Assembly: GCF_902493135.1 (NCBI RefSeq)
Contig: NZ_CABUOD010000018.1
Location: forward strand, 24,668-88,667
DNA: 64,000 bases
Origin: an uncultured Parabacteroides sp.
GTDB taxonomy: Bacteria > Bacteroidota > Bacteroidia > Bacteroidales > Tannerellaceae
Direction: 5' to 3'
The notes under the pieces are model-generated. The model was not told where the DNA came from. It saw only the letters and a program-made list of their open reading frames with translations, and made no database searches. Positions 16,928 to 25,116 of this stretch are shown here, piece by piece (the stretch's first letter is position 1; every line of letters begins with the position of its first letter). A program made the position numbers and the translations under genes.

Positions 16928-17908
16928 TTCTTCAGGAATGACACCACCTAATACTGCCGCATAATAAGAAAAGACAGTATTATACATTTCAGGTGCCAAT
17001 ATCCTTATTACACGACTAGCTTTTGAAATCGCATAAAAATCCACAAATGTTTTCATTACGACTTCACGGCTGTCTTCAAAAAAGGATATATGCCCGACTT
17101 TTCCATCCAATACTATTACAGGCAGGGCTTTCACACGTTCAAGAAAAACTTTACTATCTGAAAAGACTACAATTTCCTTATTTTCATTTTGGTTTATAAT
17201 CTGCTTGATACCATTTAGACAACGTTGTATTAAATTCTCCCGTTTGGTCTCCGTTAGAGTATTAAACTGATCTTTCTCAAAATTTTCTAAAGCATTCACA
17301 AATCGTAAATGAACAGCTATAAAACCAGAGATATCGAAATTGCAACAATTCAAACAGTCATTCAATGCTTGAGAAGGCTTGAATAATTCCAAAAACAAAT
17401 TTCTCCATACAGATTCAGCATTTAGAATATGGTTTGAAGATATAATATCATACCCTATATAACAGTAAACATGATACTGTCTAACAGTTTTACGTAACTT
17501 AGGTATTTTTCCACTACCATTGTACGGTATAAGCCGAACATTCTGCAAACTATAACTTAATTCGGACTGATTCGCAATCCAATTATATTTATTCACAGAC
17601 AAATACTCTTCTAAATTAAATGGATGGTTAAAAATTATCTTAAAATCAAATCCATTTACTTTAGCCACATAAAATAATCCAACAACTGCCTTAAAGCGAT
17701 CGACTAATCCTGGATGTTTAATATTTGGATCAATAATAAAATAAAGAGTATTACCCGATACTTCACGATCTTTTTTAAAAGAATACATCTGCCAATAGTA
17801 ATGTAAATCTCTAAAATAATACCGTAAACCATTAATAGTAGTCTGAAAATATTTACGATAATACCGACTACCTCTAAGAATATATTTTATTTTTTCTAAA
17901 CAATCCAT
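16916..17908 (-). CDS. Fucosyltransferase-like protein (NodZ / O-FucT fold)
   Basis: A 330-residue protein without signal or membrane helix. IKHPGLVDRFKAVVGLFYVAK (about 64-84) resembles the G-x-G/D-R loop, FIAVHLRF (about 196-203) carries the HxR motif that contacts GDP-fucose, and VVFSDSKVF followed by DFYAISKASRVIR...FSYYAA is the donor-site C-terminal region of the GT11/GT23/O-FucT clan. It probably adds fucose, perhaps alpha-1,2 or alpha-1,6, to the repeat unit. Fkp, encoded 12 kb away in the same region, would supply GDP-fucose. It is the last gene of the leftward operon. Family assignment rests on motifs only. Confidence 0.65.
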   Translation of the reverse strand: MDCLEKIKYILRGSRYYRKYFQTTINGLRYYFRDLHYYWQMYSFKKDREVSGNTLYFIIDPNIKHPGLVDRFKAVVGLFYVAKVNGFDFKIIFNHPFNLEEYLSVNKYNWIANQSELSYSLQNVRLIPYNGSGKIPKLRKTVRQYHVYCYIGYDIISSNHILNAESVWRNLFLELFKPSQALNDCLNCCNFDISGFIAVHLRFVNALENFEKDQFNTLTETKRENLIQRCLNGIKQIINQNENKEIVVFSDSKVFLERVKALPVIVLDGKVGHISFFEDSREVVMKTFVDFYAISKASRVIRILAPEMYNTVFSYYAAVLGGVIPEELHV

Positions 17909-17919
17909 TATAAGCCGAA

Positions 17920-19101
17920 TTATATATTTGAATACAAACTCTTCAATTTTATTTCATTTGCATGCCAAAGCCTATTTTTCAATATATAATCTTTTATTGT
18001 AGCAGAGGCAGTAATCTTATTCTCTTTATAAGAATGAATCTTCATATCCAACTCGTCTACCATTTCAGATGAAATATTTTCAAGATCATCCAGAATCACG
18101 CCATAACCACTATTTTCAATAAGAACTTGAGCATCTCCCGAATATTTCGTTGCAATAACCATAGCTCCTACAGCCATATACTCTGCGATTTTAGTCGGAG
18201 AAGCATTTATATTCACCAAACTATTATGTCTCAATACAAAACCCGCATCAATAATAGACAAATACAAGGGAACCTGTTCATATCGTAAACTCATACAAAG
18301 ATAGTCATTCCCCAACAATTCAATTTTTTTTGCAAAAGGGGTTAAATCATCATTTGTGTATATACATAAAAAGTATCTATTATCTTTCGCTTTTAAACGT
18401 AAAAAAAGATCTAATGTTTCTTCCATACATTGCCACTTTTGCAAGCCACCTAAATAACATAAAACAATACGTTCTTTTAAATGCATTTTCTCACGCAAGG
18501 TAATAGTCTGAGCTGGATCTATCTGAAATTTTTCATTATTAAAACTACATGGTAAAATAAAAAATGGACAGTCATAAGAGTAATATTTTTTAAGATTATT
18601 TGCCAAATTATTCGACACAGCTATTATTCGTTGTGAACGAGACAATGCATAACAAACATCTTTTTCAGCACGATTTATTAATGATTTCCTCCTTCCATTC
18701 ATTTGTAATTCAGGGACTGGATCAGCGTGAAAATCTGTCACGACCGAAATATCTTTTTTTAAAAATCTGACGCATGAAACAGAAAGTGATGTTTCTAATT
18801 GAACTAACTTTATATGGTTAAACTTTACAATAATCCAAGTTATTACAGCCCGCAACCATGCTGCTATTCCTCCTAATCCCAAACGATCTGGTAACGTAAA
18901 TATAAAATATGATTTAATACTCAAGGGTATATTTTTTTTGTTTACAATCACCAAAGAAAAATCTTTCTTGAAAAAAGCCAATAAAAAAACATCAAATCCA
19001 ATAGAATCCAAAGATTGGAGCATATTTAATGTTCTGACTTTATCACCTCCGTCACCACACAAAGGATATCCATTATGAATAACTAATATTTTTCTTTTCA
19101 T
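17920..19101 (-). CDS. GT4 glycosyltransferase
   Basis: A GT-B enzyme of about 393 residues starting MKRKILVIHNGYPLCGDGGDKVRTLNML, with a glycine-rich acceptor loop as in GT4 proteins (GDGGDKVR). The middle carries SVVTDFHADPVPELQ and RIIAVSNNLANNL; the C-terminal domain has CYLGGLQKWQCMEETL and the NINASPTKIAEYMAVGAMVIATK segment, the degenerate donor motif seen in capsule enzymes. The ATG at 19101 is preferred over a TTG two codons upstream. Gaps of 11 bases to both neighbours show a tight operon. Donor and linkage are unknown. Confidence 0.82.
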   Translation of the reverse strand: MKRKILVIHNGYPLCGDGGDKVRTLNMLQSLDSIGFDVFLLAFFKKDFSLVIVNKKNIPLSIKSYFIFTLPDRLGLGGIAAWLRAVITWIIVKFNHIKLVQLETSLSVSCVRFLKKDISVVTDFHADPVPELQMNGRRKSLINRAEKDVCYALSRSQRIIAVSNNLANNLKKYYSYDCPFFILPCSFNNEKFQIDPAQTITLREKMHLKERIVLCYLGGLQKWQCMEETLDLFLRLKAKDNRYFLCIYTNDDLTPFAKKIELLGNDYLCMSLRYEQVPLYLSIIDAGFVLRHNSLVNINASPTKIAEYMAVGAMVIATKYSGDAQVLIENSGYGVILDDLENISSEMVDELDMKIHSYKENKITASATIKDYILKNRLWHANEIKLKSLYSNI

Positions 19102-19112
19102 AAACAACCGAT

Positions 19113-20279
19113 TTACAACAAAATATTCACAATCGACTGACTGGTTTTCCCATCTCCATACGGATTTTGAGCCTTTGACATTTGCCGATATAAATCTTTA
19201 TTCTCCAGTAAATCAGAAACATTATCTATAATTGAATTATAGTCAGTTCCCACCAATTTGACAGTTCCTGCTCCCACCGCTTCAGGCCGTTCGGTCGTAT
19301 CTCGCATAACCAGCACAGGCTTTCCTAATCCCGGAGCTTCCTCCTGTATTCCACCACTATCAGTCAAAACAAATGTAGAATGATTCATCAAATAAACAAA
19401 AGGAAGATAATCCAACGGTTCTATAAGAAATACATTCGTTAAGGTTTCTTTATGGCTTTCTCCCAATATCTCAGCAATTGGCTTCCGTACATTCGGATTC
19501 AAATGCATGGGATACACAAAATCAACAGTAGAATATTTCTGAGCCAAAGTCTTTATCGCCTTACAAATATGAACGAATCCTTCACCAAAATTTTCCCTTC
19601 TATGTCCTGTTATCAAGACCATTTTCCGCTTTTCACTTTTCCACAAAGGTAATAAAAAAAGAGGAATACCTGCCTGTTCTAATACAAACTGAATACTTTT
19701 CTCTATATCTTTTCTTGACCTGATTTGTTCTAACACTAAATGCAGGGCATCAATAACAGTATTTCCAACAACATGAATATTATCGTCAGCAATACCTTCT
19801 CTTTGCAGATTTCGCCGACTCAATTCTGTAGGTGCAAAATGAAAAACTGCAATACGACTTGTTATCTGTCGATTCATTTCTTCAGGCCAAGGACTATAAA
19901 TATTATGAGTTCTTAACCCAGCTTCTACATGCCCTACAGGTATTTGCAGATAGAAAGCTGCCAATGCAGCAGCAGTAGAGGTTGTTGTATCACCATGCAC
20001 TAATACAATATCCGGCAATTCTTTCTTTAACACATCACGTAAACCTAATAAAACACGAGAAGTTATATCGTATAAATCCTGCCCTTGTTTCATTATATTC
20101 AAGTCATACTCAGGTTTGACATCAAAAACATGTAAAACTTGATCTAACATTTCCCGATGCTGTGCAGTAACACAAACAACAGTTTTAAAATTTATCGTAT
20201 CCTTTTGAAACTCTTTTACTAATGGACACATTTTAATTGCTTCCGGGCGAGTTCCAAAAATAAGCATCACTTTTTTCAT
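19113..20279 (-). CDS. wecB: UDP-N-acetylglucosamine 2-epimerase, non-hydrolysing
   Basis: A 388-residue cytoplasmic enzyme converting UDP-GlcNAc to UDP-ManNAc. LIFGTRPEAIKMCPLV at the N-terminus, VCVTAQHREMLDQVL, VHGDTTTSTAAALAAFY, GHVEAGLRTHNIYSPWPEEMNR split across the active site, LITGHRRENFGEGF and LTDSGGIQEEAPGLGKPVLVMR are all family signatures, so the enzyme looks complete. A short insertion near residues 205-218 precedes the GHRRENFG block. No ManNAc dehydrogenase (WecC) lies nearby, so ManNAc itself may enter the polymer. Confidence 0.95.
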   Translation of the reverse strand: MKKVMLIFGTRPEAIKMCPLVKEFQKDTINFKTVVCVTAQHREMLDQVLHVFDVKPEYDLNIMKQGQDLYDITSRVLLGLRDVLKKELPDIVLVHGDTTTSTAAALAAFYLQIPVGHVEAGLRTHNIYSPWPEEMNRQITSRIAVFHFAPTELSRRNLQREGIADDNIHVVGNTVIDALHLVLEQIRSRKDIEKSIQFVLEQAGIPLFLLPLWKSEKRKMVLITGHRRENFGEGFVHICKAIKTLAQKYSTVDFVYPMHLNPNVRKPIAEILGESHKETLTNVFLIEPLDYLPFVYLMNHSTFVLTDSGGIQEEAPGLGKPVLVMRDTTERPEAVGAGTVKLVGTDYNSIIDNVSDLLENKDLYRQMSKAQNPYGDGKTSQSIVNILL

Positions 20280-20290
20280 TTTCGATTAAA

Positions 20291-21082
20291 TTATTCTTTT
20301 ATATCCACATTATTTACATGATAAGTTATTTTACTTAAATCCGGCAACACCATATAATCTCCATATAAATGGGACAAATAGCCATCTGTATTAGCAGGAG
20401 CTGGAAATTTTTTCCCCTCAAAAAGAATCTCTCTCAATGGAAAAATATCATCCAACAACCTTACACCCAAAAAACCAGATCCTAATCCCAATCGATGCTC
20501 TTTTGTCGGAAATAACTTAATAATCATTCGAATGCAGGGATAAAGTATGTTTGTTAAAAATGACAACAAACATCTCATTATTCCTTTTTTTATTCCTAAT
20601 CGGTCATTTTTCAAATAAGAAAGTCTATAAATATATCCATGGAATTTAGATGCAATCCACGCTATTTTATAATTAACAGGTTCTATATAAAAAATATCAA
20701 TATAAACCCCATTATATTTATAATTTTTACCAATATTATTCACTTCTGATATATAAGAATCTGTTTCTCTCAATTTTGCATAAGGAGCAACGTAGTTACT
20801 ATCAGTGTACATTGTTTGTAGTACCAAATTAGAGGGTAATTCAAAAGGTAAGACTTCCATTAATCTTTTATAGTCTCGATACAACATCTCGATATCCAAA
20901 TCATCATCCCAGGGTATAAAACCTCCATGACGAACAGCACCTAACAATGTTCCAGAACTAAGCCAATAGTGTATATCATGTTTCTTGCAAACTTTATCTA
21001 TAAACTCTAAAATGCAGAGCATCTTCATCTGATGAAGTCTCAATACTGAACCTTCCGGATTAAAACGATTAAACCCGTCCAT
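20291..21082 (-). CDS. licD: LicD-family phosphotransferase
   Basis: A 263-residue cytoplasmic protein. HDIHYWLSSGTLLGAVRHGGF followed by IPWDDDLDIEM (about residues 36-66) is the nucleotidyltransferase-fold signature of LicD, with the metal-binding acidic cluster WDDDLD. LicD enzymes transfer phosphocholine, or other phospho-alcohols, from a CDP donor to sugars of surface polysaccharides. The LicC-like domain encoded three genes upstream would provide the donor. It overlaps the end of wzx by 14 bases. The exact substituent (choline, ethanolamine or other) is not readable, but no choline uptake or kinase gene is seen here. Confidence 0.88.
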   Translation of the reverse strand: MDGFNRFNPEGSVLRLHQMKMLCILEFIDKVCKKHDIHYWLSSGTLLGAVRHGGFIPWDDDLDIEMLYRDYKRLMEVLPFELPSNLVLQTMYTDSNYVAPYAKLRETDSYISEVNNIGKNYKYNGVYIDIFYIEPVNYKIAWIASKFHGYIYRLSYLKNDRLGIKKGIMRCLLSFLTNILYPCIRMIIKLFPTKEHRLGLGSGFLGVRLLDDIFPLREILFEGKKFPAPANTDGYLSHLYGDYMVLPDLSKITYHVNNVDIKE

Positions 21083-22328
21083 AAAGCATAATTAATTTAT
21101 AACGGTTACAATAATATAGTCTATATATAGCTATTACAAATTCTGCAAAACCTAAAGCCAATGCAAAATTAATAATAGAGAATGAGTTTGTAAAATATAG
21201 TATCACATAAATTACAATTAAAACAAAAGTCGAAAGAATAACACTTCGATTAAAAGGTTTGGGATAACCAAAAGAGACCAGTACTGGTGATCCTGTAAAA
21301 GAAGTAATACCTCCACTAAAAATGAACAAACTAAAAACGCGTAATATATCAACAGATTCAGGCAATTTACCATCCGATAAAATAAAAACGGAAAATGGAG
21401 CAAGAATATATACAATTACAATGATACAACCTGTAGTTAACAAAATCAATCGGAAACACTTATTAACAAATTTTCGATCAAGTGTTTTTGCTATATGGGG
21501 AAACAATGCTTGATTCAACATTTGTAAAGGGACAAGTGCAGTCATTGCAATCTTCTGAGCCAAATCAAAAGCAGCAACCTCATGCATTGAAAAGAAAATT
21601 CCACAAATCGTCTTTGCCATACTTGCATTAATCACTACTGATACACGAGAAACAAAAAACGGAATACTCTCTTTAAAATACAGTTTTATCGATTTTATAG
21701 TTGGCATAAATAAGGATATCTTTTCTACCCGAATCAACATAAAAAAGGAAACGATTCCAGATAAAAACCACCCTAAGGACTGAAGTAATGGTATCAGCAA
21801 ATAATCACTTTCGTTTTTAATAAAAATAAATACTGTAACTGTGTAAAAGAAAATAGAAGTAAAACGAATCAAAGTAATGTATTTCATTTTTTCTACTCCT
21901 TGATAAAACCAGACAGGAAACAAAATTTCTGAAAGGCAGGATAAAAAAGACAATAAAAACAAAACATAATTATCTCTAAATTGTTTCACACATAATAATA
22001 AAAATCCCAATACAAAAAAAGAAAGTATAAAAAGAAAAGTTTTAATGATCAAGACAGAAGATACAACTTCTGACAGTTTTTCATTATCAGAACGATTTAT
22101 GGAAACATTCTTTACAGCCGAAACATCCAGACCAAAGTTGACAAATATAATAAAATAAGATATAATAGCCTGCGCAAATACGACTAAACCGTACTTATCT
22201 GCACCAACTGTAGATATCAAATAAGGCAATGCAACAAAAGGCATTACCATCTTTAATATCTCAAGTACAGATAAATACGTGGTATTATGAATAATTACTT
22301 TGTATTTATTATCTTGATCGAACTTCAT
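21069..22328 (-). CDS. Wzx-type oligosaccharide flippase
   Basis: A 419-residue membrane protein with about 12 transmembrane segments, very low GC and the polysaccharide synthase (MOP superfamily) opening LEILKMVMPFVALPYLISTVGADKYG. It would flip undecaprenyl-linked repeat units to the periplasm for the Wzy-like polymerase. Its position in the leftward arm while wzy is in the opposing arm means both arms must be expressed to make polymer. The slot between the ornithine-cyclodeaminase-like gene and licD is tightly packed. Confidence 0.88.
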   Translation of the reverse strand: MKFDQDNKYKVIIHNTTYLSVLEILKMVMPFVALPYLISTVGADKYGLVVFAQAIISYFIIFVNFGLDVSAVKNVSINRSDNEKLSEVVSSVLIIKTFLFILSFFVLGFLLLCVKQFRDNYVLFLLSFLSCLSEILFPVWFYQGVEKMKYITLIRFTSIFFYTVTVFIFIKNESDYLLIPLLQSLGWFLSGIVSFFMLIRVEKISLFMPTIKSIKLYFKESIPFFVSRVSVVINASMAKTICGIFFSMHEVAAFDLAQKIAMTALVPLQMLNQALFPHIAKTLDRKFVNKCFRLILLTTGCIIVIVYILAPFSVFILSDGKLPESVDILRVFSLFIFSGGITSFTGSPVLVSFGYPKPFNRSVILSTFVLIVIYVILYFTNSFSIINFALALGFAEFVIAIYRLYYCNRYKLIMLYGRV

Positions 22329-22344
22329 TACTATTCCTAACTAA

Positions 22345-23283
22345 TCATACCCAAAACTTCTTAATTAATTTATCTGAAGAAATATCAGGTAATGAATCTT
22401 TGACCTTATCATATACTTGAGAAGCAAAATAAATATCATGTAATGCAATACCTATATTATAAGCCAGAATACGCTCTTGATCTGAAGTTCTACCAGGATT
22501 CTGCTTTAACAATATACGGGCAAACTCATCAAACTGTTTAAATTGATTAAAATATTTAAATCCTTTTACATGAGCAACATCATCAGCAAAAATCTTATCG
22601 AAAAATAAGTCGCAATTCTGAAATCCGCGCGTATGAACCGGTACAACCAGCACTCCCGGCTTAAAACATGTATCTGATGCAAAAAGATCATGTGCAACAG
22701 TTACACAAGACACAACCACATCTGCACCAGTGATCAAATCCGCCGCATTTTCATATACAGAAAAACTTAATCGAGAATATTCTTTAAAGCGGTTCATGAA
22801 ATCCAATTCTTGCCCTTTATAAGACAAAAGACGAATATTTAATGGTCCTTCCAATACAGCCATCAAACACAATAACGTAGTCCGAGCTGTATTTCCTAAC
22901 CCCATAAACGCATATTCCTTAGCTGAAGAAGTTCTCAGATGCTGTATGGACAATGCCGCAACAGCACCGGTGCGCATCGCGGTAATCCAACTTCCATCCA
23001 TCAGCGCCAAAAAATCACCATTTTTTGCATCATACAACAGAATATCACTAACTAATGCAGGTTCCCGTTTCGGGAAACGGGAAACAACCTTAACTCCACA
23101 ACGTCCACAAGAAGGCAAATAGGATGGCATCGTATTAAAAAAGACATCCGGTTCTATTGTCATGCTAATTTTATGGGGCAAACAACTATCGTATTTCATT
23201 CTTAATGCAGCTTCTACCCACCCTATACAATCAACCGGAGATATGGAAAGATTTCGTATCGTTTCAAAATCTATTATTTTCAT
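22345..23283 (-). CDS. Ornithine cyclodeaminase / mu-crystallin family enzyme
   Basis: A 312-residue NAD(P)-dependent enzyme. LPHKISMTIEPDVFFNTMPSY, CGVKVVSRFPKREPALVSDIL and MDGSWITAMRTGAVAALS form the substrate domain, and YAFMGLGNTARTTL is the Rossmann dinucleotide loop of the OCD/mu-crystallin superfamily. Members deaminate ornithine to proline, reduce cyclic imines, or (SbnB) build 2,3-diaminopropionate. Such a gene inside a capsule operon, 17 bases after the cytidylyltransferase/CobD-like fusion, suggests production or interconversion of an unusual amino-acid precursor for decoration. The substrate is unknown. Confidence 0.85.
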   Translation of the reverse strand: MKIIDFETIRNLSISPVDCIGWVEAALRMKYDSCLPHKISMTIEPDVFFNTMPSYLPSCGRCGVKVVSRFPKREPALVSDILLYDAKNGDFLALMDGSWITAMRTGAVAALSIQHLRTSSAKEYAFMGLGNTARTTLLCLMAVLEGPLNIRLLSYKGQELDFMNRFKEYSRLSFSVYENAADLITGADVVVSCVTVAHDLFASDTCFKPGVLVVPVHTRGFQNCDLFFDKIFADDVAHVKGFKYFNQFKQFDEFARILLKQNPGRTSDQERILAYNIGIALHDIYFASQVYDKVKDSLPDISSDKLIKKFWV

Positions 23284-23300
23284 TGCTTTCTTTTTTATAA

Positions 23301-25109
23301 TTACAATTCTTTTAAAGCTTCTATTAAACGTAGGTTGTCCGAAGTTGAACGTACGGCTATCCGTATATATTCACCATTCCGAAAAGCCTTCTTCGTTCCA
23401 CAATCCTTTATTAAAATATTATATTCATTCAAAAGTAATTCCGTCAAATCTTTGGAAGAATATTTGCGGAGTACCTCACACAAGAAATAGTTTGCCTGTG
23501 AAGGTATGATACGAAGATAACCTATCTGCTGCAAATCCACATAAAAACGATCTCGCTCACGGATAAACAAACGACACGCCAACTTATAATCCTGTTCATA
23601 TTTATTAAATATCTGCATATAAAACTCTGCAAATGAATTGATATTCCATATTGGAACATTTTTGCGTACATGATCGATCAATTGTAAATTAGATGAAGCC
23701 AAGACACCTAACCGTAACCCAGGTACACCATAAGACTTAGATATACTTTTCACAACCACCAAATTGGGATTTTCTTCAAGTATTCCATTAATCAACAAAG
23801 TATTTTCTACTGATTGTTCAGAAAAATCGACAAAAGATTCATCGACAACTAATGTCACCTTCTTATCCTTGCACCATTCAACTAAACGAATTACGTCCGC
23901 TTTCGGAATAAAATTTCCAGAAGGATTATCCGGATTAATCAATAAAATAGCTGCAACTTCACGAAACGCAAAAAATTCCATTAAATCATCAGCCGTATAA
24001 GAAAAATCTTCATTCTGTGGAATATAAGCAATCACCTTATCCTCCTGCATACGATTAGGATATTCCTCAAAAGTCGGAAAAACAACACCTAAACGGCCTG
24101 TTAATTCGTCCACTAAATATTTTATCAATTCAGCAGCACCATTTCCCGGACAAACATATTGTTGTGCCAATCCGAAATATTTTGCAATCAACAAAGAATT
24201 TACATTCAACCCTGAAGGGTACTCACTCAATAAAATATCAAAATTTGCTCGCATCTCTTTCTTCATCTTCAAAGAAGGAAAGAAAGGATTAACCAAATAA
24301 CAAAAATCCAACAATGAAGGAAATCTCCAATAACCACCATATCGCTTTTGATAACGAACCAACTGATTCTCCTTTTTCGCAAAAATAGTTTCTGCATTAC
24401 TTAAGTCCTGAATATCGTCAATTTCATACCATTTTTCACAGTGGAGCGGTAACGCCTTTAAATCCGGCTTATCCAACAATGCAATTACACGCAAGACCTG
24501 CTCGTAATATTCGTTATTTCCCAATGCATTGATATATGCATCCAAAAATGGAACATAATGAGTTCTTGAAAACTCTTTACTGAATTTATAGATATTGACT
24601 GTCTTATAGTAAAATTCTTTATGATCGAAATTGAATGCTTTTTTTACGACAAAGTTTAGAATGTTATTGTCATTATCTAACATTACAACTGTACCATCCA
24701 TCCAACTCTCATACTTGGCTACCAATGCAATGTTAGGGAACGGATCTGATAAAATTTTATCCAATACCTTATCTTCAAAAATAAGATCAGATTCAATAAG
24801 CAAAGTATCATCCTGCTGCAACTGCTCTTTTGCTAAAGACAATGAATAGATATTATTTGTTTTGTCATAAATCGGATTTGTAATATATTCAATCGGTAGA
24901 CCTTTATATGAATCACCAATAAAACTACGGAGCTCCTCCCCCTTATAGCCGATTACCATAATAACCTTATTCAACTTCAATTTGGAGAATTGAGTCAAAA
25001 CACGCTCAATTAAAGTCACACCATTTACCCGAATCATACATTTTGTATTATTCAGGGTAAGTTCCCCCAAACGCTTCCCCATCCCTGCGGCTAATATAAT
25101 AACTTGCAT
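23301..25109 (-). CDS. Bifunctional LicC-like cytidylyltransferase / CobD-like PLP enzyme
   Basis: A 602-residue fusion. Residues 1-245 are an NTP-transferase domain: VIILAAGMGKRL (3-14), Lys23 in NTKCM, NNIYSL at 85-90, the acidic IESDLIF (105-111), and YEIDDIQDL near 228, which matches the C-terminal signature of LicC phosphocholine cytidylyltransferase. Residues 256-602 are a fold-type I PLP enzyme: INPDNPSG (391-398), VVDESF (Asp423) and Lys458 in SISKSYGVPGLRLG as the Schiff-base lysine. YGGYWRFPSLLDF...NP at its start and RIAVRS..DN..LIEAL at its end resemble CobD (threonine-phosphate decarboxylase) more than HisC. Decarboxylation of phosphoserine or phosphothreonine and CDP activation of the product is a reasonable reading. 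An aminotransferase role is the alternative. Confidence 0.8.
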   Translation of the reverse strand: MQVIILAAGMGKRLGELTLNNTKCMIRVNGVTLIERVLTQFSKLKLNKVIMVIGYKGEELRSFIGDSYKGLPIEYITNPIYDKTNNIYSLSLAKEQLQQDDTLLIESDLIFEDKVLDKILSDPFPNIALVAKYESWMDGTVVMLDNDNNILNFVVKKAFNFDHKEFYYKTVNIYKFSKEFSRTHYVPFLDAYINALGNNEYYEQVLRVIALLDKPDLKALPLHCEKWYEIDDIQDLSNAETIFAKKENQLVRYQKRYGGYWRFPSLLDFCYLVNPFFPSLKMKKEMRANFDILLSEYPSGLNVNSLLIAKYFGLAQQYVCPGNGAAELIKYLVDELTGRLGVVFPTFEEYPNRMQEDKVIAYIPQNEDFSYTADDLMEFFAFREVAAILLINPDNPSGNFIPKADVIRLVEWCKDKKVTLVVDESFVDFSEQSVENTLLINGILEENPNLVVVKSISKSYGVPGLRLGVLASSNLQLIDHVRKNVPIWNINSFAEFYMQIFNKYEQDYKLACRLFIRERDRFYVDLQQIGYLRIIPSQANYFLCEVLRKYSSKDLTELLLNEYNILIKDCGTKKAFRNGEYIRIAVRSTSDNLRLIEALKEL

Positions 25110-25116
25110 ATGATTC

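Noticed and set aside
19105..19107. TTG start two codons upstream of the GT4 gene at 19101
   Set aside because: The ATG at 19101 gives the usual MKRKILVIHNG start of GT-B enzymes; there is no reason to prefer TTG.
23301..25109. PntC-type enzyme for aminoethylphosphonate
   Set aside because: The domain order is alike, but the PLP half resembles CobD rather than the phosphonate transaminase, and no PEP mutase or phosphonopyruvate decarboxylase gene lies in the locus.
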